A DNA stretch of 8,185 bases from positions 1 through 8,185 of the forward strand of contig JAEZIU010000289.1 of NCBI GenBank assembly GCA_023436485.1. Reading direction: 5' to 3'. This DNA comes from Bacillota bacterium. GTDB taxonomy: Bacteria > Bacillota > Clostridia > Acetivibrionales > DSM-1351. Shown here in pieces: positions 1-6,056 of this stretch. Below the pieces are notes generated by a model, which had not been told where the DNA came from, made no database searches, and saw only the letters and a list, made by a program, of their open reading frames with translations. Numbering within the stretch: the stretch's first letter is position 1; every line of letters starts with the position of its first letter. A program made the position numbers and the translations under genes.

Positions 1-29
1 TTAGTAACAATTCTATATTCGTTAGTCAT
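1..29 (-). CDS. Possible 5' end of a divergent gene (partial, unknown product)
   Basis: Reading the minus strand from an ATG at 29-27 gives nine open codons (MTNEYRIVT) that continue past the left edge. An AAGGA motif lies about eight bases upstream of this ATG on the minus strand (near 38-42), a plausible ribosome binding site. The gene would diverge from pstC and share its control region. Nine codons are too few to name a product or to exclude a chance ORF. Confidence 0.35.
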
Positions 30-90
30 GTTATCATTCCTTATACAAAAAATATTATTACTGGTACAGATTAATAATATCAATATATTT

Positions 91-129
91 TTAATGCAGG
101 TTTAATTCCGTGTTAATTCGATGTTAACA
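91..129 (+). promoter_or_regulatory. PhoP box array 1 (four half-sites, distal)
   Basis: Four TTAA-type hexamers start at 91 (TTAATG), 102 (TTAATT), 113 (TTAATT) and 124 (TTAACA), each exactly 11 bases after the last, so all lie on one face of the helix. This matches the known PhoP box of Firmicutes: direct repeats resembling TT(A/C/T)ACA with about 5-base spacers. The orientation is towards pstC. Candidate -10 elements follow (TATTAT at 144-149, TATATA at 167-172), but none is decisive. The array may serve a distal pst promoter or an upstream binding region. Confidence 0.7.
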
Positions 130-210
130 ATGTATATATCTTTTATTATTAACATAAACGCCGAAATATATAAATTTTGTTTATATAGGACAAAACTAAT
201 GAAGAAATTG

Positions 211-249
211 TTCAAAACAACTTAACATTGTATTAACACACGTTTAACA
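211..249 (+). promoter_or_regulatory. PhoP box array 2 (four half-sites, proximal to pstC)
   Basis: Hexamers start at 211 (TTCAAA), 222 (TTAACA), 233 (TTAACA) and 244 (TTAACA), again at exact 11-base intervals. Three are perfect matches to the Firmicute PhoP half-site and the first fits the looser TT(C/A/T)ANA form. The array lies 61 bases before the pstC start, so induction by the PhoP-PhoR system under phosphate limitation is the natural reading. It is the best-conserved of the three arrays in the window. Confidence 0.8.
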
Positions 250-281
250 TGAGTTTGCTTTCGGTGAATTACTCCAAATGC

Positions 282-287
282 TATTAT
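282..287 (+). promoter_or_regulatory. Candidate -10 element for pstCA
   Basis: TATTAT sits 32 bases after the last half-site of PhoP array 2, nearly the same distance as the TATAAT after the PhoP-like array of pstS (31 bases). No good -35 hexamer precedes it, as is common at activator-dependent Pho promoters. Transcription would start near 293, leaving a leader of only about 17 bases, so an upstream start is also possible. Confidence 0.35.
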
Positions 288-309
288 TACATTATTAGGA
301 GGAGTGTAT

Positions 310-1242
310 ATGACAGATACAACCAGTACTTTTCAGAATAAAAAAGCTGTAAATAACAGGATTAAAAGAATGAGGGCTTCAAATGTAATTGCCAGAAGCA
401 TCCTGTTTTTGTTTGCAATAATTACAATATTAACTACTATAGGAATCATCGTTTCACTTCTGAAGGATTCCATTGGTTTTTTTTCAAAGGTATCAATTAC
501 AGACTTCCTTTTTGGCAAGAAATGGACACCATTATTCAGCAATCCCAGCTTCGGAGTACTGCCTCTGGTAATGGGAACATTAATAATCACACTAATATCA
601 GCGGTTATATCAATCCCAATAGGCTTGTTTACTGCGATCTATCTTAGCGAGTATGCCAATAAAAGAGTTAGAAAGGTTATAAAACCTATTCTTGAGGTTT
701 TGGCAGGAATTCCATCAATAGTATTCGGCTACTTTGCATTGACCTTGATAACACCTTTACTTAAATCATTTATGCCCCAGACGGAAATTTTCAATGCACT
801 TAGTGCCAGTATTGCAATTGGTATTATGACAATACCGCTAGTATCTTCTTTGAGTGAGGATGCACTGAGGGCAGTCCCCGACAGTTTAAGGCAAGGAGCA
901 CTCGCCTTAGGATCCACTAAAATGGAAACCTCCATGAAGGTAGTTGTTCCGGCTGCAATATCTGGAATATCAGCATCTTTTGTACTTGCAATATCAAGGG
1001 CTATAGGTGAAACAATGATTGTAACGATCGCTGCAGGGGCGAGACCAAACCTTACATTTAATCCCTTGGAAAGTGTGCAGACCATGACTTCGTTTATAGT
1101 GCAGGCCAGTCAAGGGGACAATCCTCATGGAACTGTAGGTTACTATTCATTATTTGCAGTAGGTCTGCTCCTATTCATTATTACATTGGGGCTTAATATT
1201 CTTTCACATTATATGGTTGAAAAATACAGAAAGGAATATTAA
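310..1242 (+). CDS. pstC: Phosphate ABC transporter permease PstC
   Basis: One of the two membrane subunits of the high-affinity PstSCAB phosphate importer. The 310-residue protein has a basic cytoplasmic N-terminus, then about six hydrophobic segments (near 30-50, 83-111, 130-150, 165-180, 212-240 and 278-300). The ABC permease EAA loop, which contacts the ATPase, lies at about 183-201 (EDALRAVP, then GALALG). Other family signatures are IPIGLFTAIYLSEYA (102-116), AGIPSIVFGYFAL (132-144) and SRAIGETM (229-236). I chose the ATG at 310 because AGGAGG at 297-302 lies 7 bases before it; an in-frame GTG at 304 is too close to that site. pstA follows after 24 bases, so the two are surely co-transcribed. 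Length is normal for PstC. Confidence 0.95.
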   Translation: MTDTTSTFQNKKAVNNRIKRMRASNVIARSILFLFAIITILTTIGIIVSLLKDSIGFFSKVSITDFLFGKKWTPLFSNPSFGVLPLVMGTLIITLISAVISIPIGLFTAIYLSEYANKRVRKVIKPILEVLAGIPSIVFGYFALTLITPLLKSFMPQTEIFNALSASIAIGIMTIPLVSSLSEDALRAVPDSLRQGALALGSTKMETSMKVVVPAAISGISASFVLAISRAIGETMIVTIAAGARPNLTFNPLESVQTMTSFIVQASQGDNPHGTVGYYSLFAVGLLLFIITLGLNILSHYMVEKYRKEY

Positions 1243-1266
1243 AAGCATAATTTTGGAGGTAATTGT

Positions 1267-2121
1267 ATGAATCAGATAAAGTATAGAAAAATGAAGAATT
1301 CTATTTTTCACGGCGTAATATTTTGTGTAACATTGATAGGAATAGTAGTACTCATTATTCTGCTGGCTGATATTATAATGAGAGGTGTACCATTTCTTAC
1401 AAAACACTTTTTTACCAACTTTCCGTCCCGTTTTCCGAAAAAAGCAGGAATATTGCCGGGCATATACGGAAGTATATATATTATATTGCTAACGATACTT
1501 TTTGCAGTTCCTATAGGTTTAGGGACAGCTATATATTTAGAAGAATACGCTAAAAACAATCGATTTACCAAATTTATAAAAATAAACATATCTAATCTGT
1601 CAGGAACTCCGTCAATTGTATACGGTTTACTTGGACTTACTGTTTTTGTAAGAACTCTTGGTCTAGGAAAAAGTATTCTAGCCGGAGCTTTAACCATGTC
1701 GCTAGTTGTACTGCCTATAGTAATAGTTTCATCCCAGGAAGCCATAAAAGCTGTACCACAGTATTTAAGGCACGGTTCATATGCACTGGGTGCTACAAAG
1801 TGGCAGACCATCAGAAAAATAGTTATACCGGCGGCACTTCCCGGAATATTCACAGGGGTCATACTATCCGTATCAAGAGCATTGGGAGAGACTGCGCCGC
1901 TTATTATGGTAGGGGCGGCAACCTATGTATCCAAGCTTCCTGAAGGAGTAACTTCTGTATTTACAGCATTACCTCTGCAAATATATTATTGGATGGGGCT
2001 TCCAAAGGAGCAGTTTAAGGATTTGGCTGCCGCAGGTATTATAGTACTTCTGGGAATTTTGTTAACAACAAATGCAATTGCCATTGTTCTCAGAAATAAA
2101 TACCAGAAATCCATAGAATAA
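1267..2121 (+). CDS. pstA: Phosphate ABC transporter permease PstA
   Basis: Second membrane subunit of the Pst importer, pairing with PstC to form the phosphate channel. It has 284 residues with hydrophobic segments near 14-37, 66-92, 112-130, 136-155, 186-217 and 254-275. The EAA loop is at about 157-176 (QEAIKAVP, then GSYALGATKW). GTPSIVYGLLGL (113-124) and SRALGETAPL (203-212) are typical of PstA. GGAGG at 1255-1259 lies 7 bases before the ATG. The gene follows pstC closely. In most bacteria pstB comes next, but here a flavoprotein gene does, so the ATPase must be encoded elsewhere if the importer works. Confidence 0.95.
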   Translation: MNQIKYRKMKNSIFHGVIFCVTLIGIVVLIILLADIIMRGVPFLTKHFFTNFPSRFPKKAGILPGIYGSIYIILLTILFAVPIGLGTAIYLEEYAKNNRFTKFIKINISNLSGTPSIVYGLLGLTVFVRTLGLGKSILAGALTMSLVVLPIVIVSSQEAIKAVPQYLRHGSYALGATKWQTIRKIVIPAALPGIFTGVILSVSRALGETAPLIMVGAATYVSKLPEGVTSVFTALPLQIYYWMGLPKEQFKDLAAAGIIVLLGILLTTNAIAIVLRNKYQKSIE

Positions 2122-2173
2122 TTATTTCTTATGAATTATAATATTTAGTAAAATATGTATTTCAGGAGATAAA

Positions 2174-2641
2174 ATGAGAAGAAAAGACAGGCAAGTAACT
2201 GAATTGGCTGAGATAATTGAAATTATAGAAAGATGCGATGTTTGCAGGATTGCTTTATCAGATGATGGTATGCCATATATTGTACCTATGAATTTTGGTT
2301 ACGAGGTTGTGGACGGCAATATTATTATATATTTGCATTGTGCAAATGAAGGAAGAAAGCTTGACATATTAAAAAAGAACAGTAGGGTATGTTATGAAAT
2401 GGATTGTAAACATAAGCTGGTAACGGGAGAGAAAGCATGTGACTGTACAATGGATTTCGAAAGTGTTATAGGCGATGCAGTTGCACATACATTAGTAAAT
2501 AATGAAGATAAAATTCATGGTTTGAATCTTATAATGAAAAAATACACCCAAAAGGATGACTACACATATGAAGAAAATCATCTTAAAGGTGTAACGGTTT
2601 TAAAACTTGTTTCAACAGGATTTACGGCAAAAAGAAAATAG
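2174..2641 (+). CDS. NimA-like pyridoxamine 5'-phosphate oxidase-fold flavin-binding protein
   Basis: A 155-residue cytoplasmic protein of the split-barrel flavin-binding family that includes NimA (nitroimidazole resistance) and pyridoxamine phosphate oxidase-related proteins. Visible signatures are a helix with CDVCRIAL (21-28), the strand pair PYIVPMNFGYE (34-44), and YLHCANEGRKLDILKKN (53-69), where H55 probably matches the conserved His of Nim proteins. VCYEMD (72-77) and a late SVIGDA (97-102) follow. AGGAG at 2164-2168 supports the ATG at 2174. The gene starts 52 bases after pstA and ends at a terminator, so it is probably the last gene of the pstCA transcript; a weak TATAAT at 2137-2142 could add an internal start. 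The substrate is unknown, and nothing in the sequence shows nitroimidazole reduction or a role in phosphate uptake. Confidence 0.85.
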   Translation: MRRKDRQVTELAEIIEIIERCDVCRIALSDDGMPYIVPMNFGYEVVDGNIIIYLHCANEGRKLDILKKNSRVCYEMDCKHKLVTGEKACDCTMDFESVIGDAVAHTLVNNEDKIHGLNLIMKKYTQKDDYTYEENHLKGVTVLKLVSTGFTAKRK

Positions 2642-2661
2642 TTTTAACTGACATGTACATT

Positions 2662-2686
2662 ACGGACCTTTAAAGGTCCGTTTTTT
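2662..2686 (+). terminator. Rho-independent terminator after the pstCA-flavoprotein unit
   Basis: A perfect 20-base palindrome (2662-2681) can form an 8-bp stem with ACGGACCT and AGGTCCGT around a TTAA loop, followed by six Ts (2681-2686). It closes the first transcript and separates it from the pstS promoter, so pstS is not simply read through from pstA. Confidence 0.9.
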
Positions 2687-2689
2687 GTG

Positions 2690-2726
2690 TTAATATTTCT
2701 TAATAATGAATTAACATTAATTAACC
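2690..2726 (+). promoter_or_regulatory. PhoP-like box array 3, upstream of pstS
   Basis: TTAA-type hexamers start at 2690 (TTAATA), 2700 (TTAATA), 2711 (TTAACA) and 2721 (TTAACC), spaced 10, 11 and 10 bases apart. This resembles the two arrays before pstC but is less regular and lies in very AT-rich DNA, so chance contributes more here. The first half-site begins only 4 bases after the T-run of the preceding terminator. It would place pstS under the same phosphate-starvation control as pstCA. Confidence 0.6.
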
Positions 2727-2757
2727 AAATCCCAATATGGACTTTAAAATATCATAA

Positions 2758-2763
2758 TATAAT
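2758..2763 (+). promoter_or_regulatory. Candidate -10 element for pstS
   Basis: TATAAT lies 31 bases after the last PhoP-like half-site and about 65 bases before the pstS start. No convincing -35 hexamer is found 16-18 bases upstream, which fits an activator-dependent promoter. The neighbouring sequence is all A and T, so the exact position is uncertain. Confidence 0.45.
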
Positions 2764-2827
2764 TTAATCATAATAAATTCCAGTTAATTGCGAAAACTAA
2801 GTAGGATACAATTTGGGAGGTATAAAA

Positions 2828-3769
2828 ATGGTTAAATTAGTAAATATGAAAAAAGTGGTTTCATTAGCGTTAGGGGTTGCCTTAACTGTATCATTAACAG
2901 CTTGCGGGAGTGGTACAAAAAGTGATAATGTTGGGAACACCGATTTAAGCGGGAAGATAGTTATAGACGGTTCAAGTACGGTTTACCCGGTAACATCAGC
3001 TGTCGCTGAAGAATTTCAAATCGAGCAACCCGATGTTGAAGTATCGGTAGCTATGTCAGGAACGGGCGGCGGAATGAAAAAGTTCACGGCAGGGGAAATA
3101 GACATATGTGATGCTTCCAGAAAAATAAAGCCTGAAGAAGCAGAGGCTGCAAAAGCAAAGGGTATAGAATATGTAGAACTTGAAATTGCATATGACGGAA
3201 TCTCTGTTGTTGTTAACAAAGATAATACCTGGGTCCATTCCATCACAGTTGATGAACTGAATAAAATCTGGGGTAAAGATAGTAAGGTAAAGACATGGAA
3301 AGAAGTAAATCCCGCATGGCCAGACGAGCCTATAAAACTATATGGACCGGGTACGGATTCAGGTACATTTGAATTCTTTACCGAAATGATAAATAAAAAG
3401 GCAAAGGAATCAAGAACTGACTATACTCCAAGTGAAGATGACAATGTTTTGGTTCAAGGTATTGCTGGAGATAAAGATGCAATGGGGTATTTCGGGTTTG
3501 CTTACTATGAAGAAAATCAGGATTCGCTAAAAGTATTGAAAATTGATTCCGGGAAGGGACCTATTGAGCCAACTGCAAAAACAATTAAGGATAAGACCTA
3601 CAGTCCTCTGTCAAGACCATTGTTCATTTATGTAAATAAAGATAAGCTTAATCAATCCCCGGTTAAAGAATTTGTAAAATTCTATCTGGATAATGCTGAA
3701 CAATTAACCCAAGAAGTTGGGTATATACCTCTCGAAAGCTATGACACCGAAAAAGCTAAGCTCAAATAA
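2828..3769 (+). CDS. pstS: Phosphate-binding lipoprotein PstS
   Basis: Extracellular phosphate-binding subunit of the Pst importer, anchored to the membrane by lipid. The 313-residue protein starts with a short signal peptide (MKK at 7-9, hydrophobic core 10-23) and a lipobox SLTAC with the lipidated Cys at 26. Phosphate-binding motifs are DGSSTVYP (47-54), SGTGGGMKKFTAGEIDICDASR (77-98) and GPGTDSGTFEFF (173-184), all characteristic of PstS. The ATG at 2828 has GGGAGG at 2815-2820, 7 bases upstream; an in-frame TTG at 2813 overlaps that site and is unlikely, while the ATG at 2846 would be too far from it. It is transcribed separately from pstCA, with a PhoP-like array and -10 upstream and a strong terminator downstream. 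Confidence 0.96.
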   Translation: MVKLVNMKKVVSLALGVALTVSLTACGSGTKSDNVGNTDLSGKIVIDGSSTVYPVTSAVAEEFQIEQPDVEVSVAMSGTGGGMKKFTAGEIDICDASRKIKPEEAEAAKAKGIEYVELEIAYDGISVVVNKDNTWVHSITVDELNKIWGKDSKVKTWKEVNPAWPDEPIKLYGPGTDSGTFEFFTEMINKKAKESRTDYTPSEDDNVLVQGIAGDKDAMGYFGFAYYEENQDSLKVLKIDSGKGPIEPTAKTIKDKTYSPLSRPLFIYVNKDKLNQSPVKEFVKFYLDNAEQLTQEVGYIPLESYDTEKAKLK

Positions 3770-3776
3770 GAATGAA

Positions 3777-3824
3777 TTAATATAAAACGTGGCACTTTTA
3801 ATTAAGTGCCACGTTTTATATTAA
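3777..3824 (+). terminator. Terminator after pstS (21-bp perfect inverted repeat)
   Basis: Arms 3777-3797 and 3804-3824 are perfectly complementary over 21 bp with a 6-base loop (TTAATT). The GC-rich core GTGGCAC is flanked by AAAA on the left and TTTTATATT on the right, so the hairpin could terminate transcription from either side. It begins 7 bases after the pstS stop codon. Confidence 0.85.
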
Positions 3825-3825
3825 G

Positions 3826-4163
3826 GTGAAATATTTCCAAAGGGGAATGAAAAATGTAGTAGAAGGCTCAGAAGGACTTATTTATACAATGTACTTGTGC
3901 AATAAAAGTGGAAAAGTTATAGCATCAGACGCCAAAAAACAAAAACATCAGGAATAGTTAAGTTCTACGATATGCAGCTTTTTGATAGGATACTGATAGA
4001 TCAAATCAATAAAGCTGCCGAAGAGATAGCAAATAGTTCTAACGATGTGCATCAGTACACTAAAAATAATATTACTTCCGTAAAAAAAGTCCATGAAAAA
4101 TCAAACATATTTAAGAGCTTATCCAAGAAGCTGAATTCATCTGTAGGTTTATTCAAAGTTTAA
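3826..4163 (+). pseudogene. Decayed methyl-accepting chemotaxis protein gene (relic)
   Basis: Two fragments in different frames look like parts of a chemoreceptor. From 3826 to the stop at 3957 the frame reads KYFQRGMKNVVEG, then GLIYTMYLCNKSGKVIASD, which resembles the extracellular dCache sensor domain. From about 3936 to 4163 another frame gives SGIVKFYD, then INKAAEEIANSS, ending in LSKKLNSSVGLFKV, which matches the usual extreme C-terminus of these receptors (a LxxLVGxFKV-type ending). The membrane segments, HAMP domain and nearly all of the signalling domain are missing, so several hundred codons have been lost by deletion, plus a frameshift. No ribosome binding site precedes either the ATG at 3847 at proper spacing or the ATG at 3972, so a real 63-residue protein is unlikely. 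Family assignment is by eye only. Confidence 0.7.
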
Positions 4164-4183
4164 AAACTGAATAGATATAAGGA

Positions 4184-4218
4184 TACCCGGTTTGAATGTC
4201 AAACCGGGTACTTTTTTT
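4184..4218 (+). terminator. Terminator of the chemoreceptor relic
   Basis: A 10-bp perfect stem TACCCGGTTT (4184-4193) and AAACCGGGTA (4201-4210) with a 7-base loop is followed by a run of seven Ts (4212-4218). The T-run serves the plus strand, 20 bases after the relic's stop codon, so it is probably the original terminator of the lost receptor gene. On the minus strand cheW also ends here (4225), but there the hairpin lacks a following T-run. Confidence 0.88.
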
Positions 4219-4224
4219 ACTGTA

Positions 4225-4644
4225 TTATTTAACTTCAAACAACTTTTCAAGATCAAGAATAAGTACTATACGACCGTCTCTTTCAATAACACCGCTAAAG
4301 AATTTGCCTGAAATACCTGATATAAGTTCAGGAGCAGGCTTAACTTCGGAATCTTCCGCACTGAATATTTCCATTACCTCATCAACGAGAAGGCCAACGT
4401 TTGATTGATGATTCAATATAATAATTCTGGTATTGTCATCAGCCTCTTTTGGCAAATATCCGAACTTCTTTCTCAAATTAAAAACGGTATGAACCTTTCC
4501 GCGTAAATTAATCAATCCATCGATATACTCAGGTGTATCAGGAACTTTGTAAATATCTGTAATTCTCTCTATTATATTTACGTTATTTATACTAATAGCA
4601 AATACTTCATTGTTTATCTTAAATAAAACCAATTGCGTAGACAT
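4225..4644 (-). CDS. cheW: Chemotaxis coupling protein CheW
   Basis: A 139-residue CheW-domain scaffold protein that links chemoreceptors to the kinase CheA at the cytoplasmic side of the membrane. The single domain fills the protein: QLVLFKINNEVFAISINNV (4-22), IIERITDIYKVPDTPEYIDGLINLRGKV (24-51, with the conserved NLRG) and VGLLVDEVMEI (83-93), ending in a typical ILDLEKLF helix. The start ATG at 4644-4642 has GGGAGG at 4660-4655 on the minus strand, about 10 bases upstream. A consensus-like promoter lies just before it. No cheA, cheY or other chemotaxis gene is in the window; the only related sequence is the decayed receptor facing it. A CheW-like role is clear, but whether it serves flagellar chemotaxis or another array cannot be told. 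Confidence 0.93.
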   Translation of the reverse strand: MSTQLVLFKINNEVFAISINNVNIIERITDIYKVPDTPEYIDGLINLRGKVHTVFNLRKKFGYLPKEADDNTRIIILNHQSNVGLLVDEVMEIFSAEDSEVKPAPELISGISGKFFSGVIERDGRIVLILDLEKLFEVK

Positions 4645-4680
4645 TTTACAATTACCTCCCCAAAAAGTTCTTGTACAAAC

Positions 4681-4709
4681 ATTATATCAGTAATAGTAAA
4701 ATTCGGCAA
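4681..4709 (-). promoter_or_regulatory. Promoter of cheW
   Basis: On the minus strand TTGCCG (4709-4704) and TATAAT (4686-4681) are separated by exactly 17 bases, an excellent vegetative sigma-A type promoter. It lies in the 69-base gap after argJ, with the start expected near 4675 and a leader of about 30 bases to the cheW ATG. It suggests cheW is transcribed on its own, although no terminator separates it from argJ. Confidence 0.8.
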
Positions 4710-4713
4710 TCGT

Positions 4714-5916
4714 TTAACTTCTGTAACTTCCGTTTATCTTGACATAATCATAAGAAAAATCACAAGTCCATATCTTGTCTGATACATTTCCCTTTTTAAG
4801 ATTTATTTTAATAACAATCTCTTTCTTCTTGATTATTTCTTTCGTAGCGGCTTCATCAAAATTCGCGGCTGCTCCGTTACGACAGACAAGGATATCTCCT
4901 ATATAGATATCTGTAAGATTAGGGTCAAATGAAGCACCGGAATATCCTACAGCCGTAAATATTCTTCCCCAGTTGGCATCTTCTCCGAAGATAGCTGTTT
5001 TTACCAATGGCGATTTAGCAACAGTACTTACAACCTTGTAGGCATCGCTTTCATCACCTGCACCGTCAACCTGTATTTCAATAAGCTTTGTTGCTCCTTC
5101 ACCGTCTTTAGCTATTAGCTTAGCAAGATAAGTACAGACAAACATCATGGCATCAACAAATTTTGAATACTCATAGTCTTCCTTTACAATAGCATCATTA
5201 TCTGCAAAACCATTAGCCAATACAAACACAGAATCACAAACACTGGTGTCTCCATCTACCGAAATTCTGTTGAAAGTCTTTTTTACACATTGTTTAAGAG
5301 CTTTATCAAGAAGGCTTCTTGATATATTTGCGTCGGTTGTGATTATACCAATCATAGTAGCCATGTTGGGGTGAATCATTCCGGAACCCTTTGCAATACC
5401 GCCGATGCGAACGGTTTCACCCTGAAGCTCAATATCAACGGCAATCTCTTTGGGCATGAGGTCGGTAGTCATTATAGCTTCTTCAGCATCTGACCCGCCC
5501 TGTGGGCTAAGTGCATTAACAGCCGAACGTATACCTGATCTTACTGAAGGCATATTCAGCTTTGTGCCTATTACCCCGGTAGAGTTAACAAGGATATCCT
5601 GCACATCACATTGCAAAAGCTCGGCAGTCAGCTCAGTCATTTCCTTTGCATCCTTATAACCTGCTTCACCGACACAAGCATTGGCATTTCCACTATTGAT
5701 TACAATTGCTCTTGCAAAACCATTCTTAATATGTTCCATTGAAACCTGCAAGGAGTGTCCTTTAACAACATTGGTTGTAAATACGCCTGATGCAACGGCT
5801 GTATCCTCAGAACAAACTATCGCGAGATCCTTCCTGTTATTTTTCTTTATTCCACAGGCAACTCCTGCGGCTTTAAAGCCTTTGGGAGCAGTAACTCCAC
5901 CATCAATAATATTCAT
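4714..5916 (-). CDS. argJ: Bifunctional glutamate N-acetyltransferase / ornithine acetyltransferase ArgJ
   Basis: Cytoplasmic enzyme of arginine synthesis that moves the acetyl group from N-acetylornithine to glutamate, giving ornithine; bifunctional forms also use acetyl-CoA. The protein has 400 residues, the normal length. Signatures are GVFTTN (44-49), INSGNANACVGEAG (73-86), STGVIG (112-117) and KGSGMIHPNMATM (176-188). The family cleaves itself before a Thr in this last motif, here T187, which becomes the nucleophile of the beta chain. The C-terminus TCDFSYDYVKINGSYRS is also typical. I prefer the ATG at 5916-5914, since GGAGG (5926-5922) lies 5 bases before it; the ATG at 5928 has only a weak site. 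No argC, argB or argD is adjacent. Whether it is mono- or bifunctional cannot be read from the sequence. Confidence 0.96.
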   Translation of the reverse strand: MNIIDGGVTAPKGFKAAGVACGIKKNNRKDLAIVCSEDTAVASGVFTTNVVKGHSLQVSMEHIKNGFARAIVINSGNANACVGEAGYKDAKEMTELTAELLQCDVQDILVNSTGVIGTKLNMPSVRSGIRSAVNALSPQGGSDAEEAIMTTDLMPKEIAVDIELQGETVRIGGIAKGSGMIHPNMATMIGIITTDANISRSLLDKALKQCVKKTFNRISVDGDTSVCDSVFVLANGFADNDAIVKEDYEYSKFVDAMMFVCTYLAKLIAKDGEGATKLIEIQVDGAGDESDAYKVVSTVAKSPLVKTAIFGEDANWGRIFTAVGYSGASFDPNLTDIYIGDILVCRNGAAANFDEAATKEIIKKKEIVIKINLKKGNVSDKIWTCDFSYDYVKINGSYRS

Positions 5917-5988
5917 GTGAACCTCCATGTGCCTATTCAGGCTCTATTTAAATTTGAATACAAATAATAACATGTTTATTTTAAGTTG

Positions 5989-6017
5989 ATTATACATAAT
6001 TATGCAGAATGATTCAA
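5989..6017 (-). promoter_or_regulatory. Promoter of argJ
   Basis: On the minus strand TTGAAT (6017-6012) and TATAAT (5994-5989) are 17 bases apart, a good sigma-A promoter. Transcription would start near 5983, giving a leader of about 65 bases. The leader shows no T-box motif. Confidence 0.75.
5993..6006. promoter_or_regulatory. Candidate ArgR-type operator in the argJ promoter
   Basis: The palindrome TACATAATTATGCA (TGCATAATTATGTA on the minus strand) overlaps the -10 box and spacer of the argJ promoter. It has the 14-base length, AT centre and TGnAT...ATnCA-like ends of ARG boxes (family form TGAATWWWWATTCA), though with A in place of the expected inner A/T pattern at some positions and one asymmetric pair. 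The location would let a bound repressor block RNA polymerase. Short AT-rich palindromes arise easily by chance, so this remains tentative. Confidence 0.4.
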
Positions 6018-6056
6018 TTAAATTTGGCATATATTCAATGTTATTTAAAAATATTA

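Noticed and set aside
149..154. Single TTAACA between the two PhoP arrays
   Set aside because: It is out of the 11-bp register of either array and stands alone, so it was not counted as a site.
304..309. GTG at 304 as the pstC start
   Set aside because: It leaves only one base after AGGAGG (297-302); the ATG at 310 has ideal spacing.
2744..2789. TTAA hexamers at 2744, 2764 and 2784 as more PhoP sites
   Set aside because: They are 20 bases apart, lie across or past the likely pstS -10 and match poorly; the local DNA is almost all A and T.
3972..4163. A 63-codon ORF as a real small protein
   Set aside because: No ribosome binding site precedes its ATG, and its end matches the C-terminal tail of chemoreceptors, so it is better read as part of a relic.
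4196..4408. Plus-strand ORF opposite cheW
   Set aside because: It is antisense to a clear CheW coding region and starts inside a terminator hairpin.
5450..5920. Plus-strand ORFs opposite argJ
   Set aside because: They are shadows of the well-conserved argJ frame, with no ribosome binding sites or family features.
5917..5928. ATG at 5928 as the argJ start
   Set aside because: The strong GGAGG lies inside those first codons and is well placed for the ATG at 5916.
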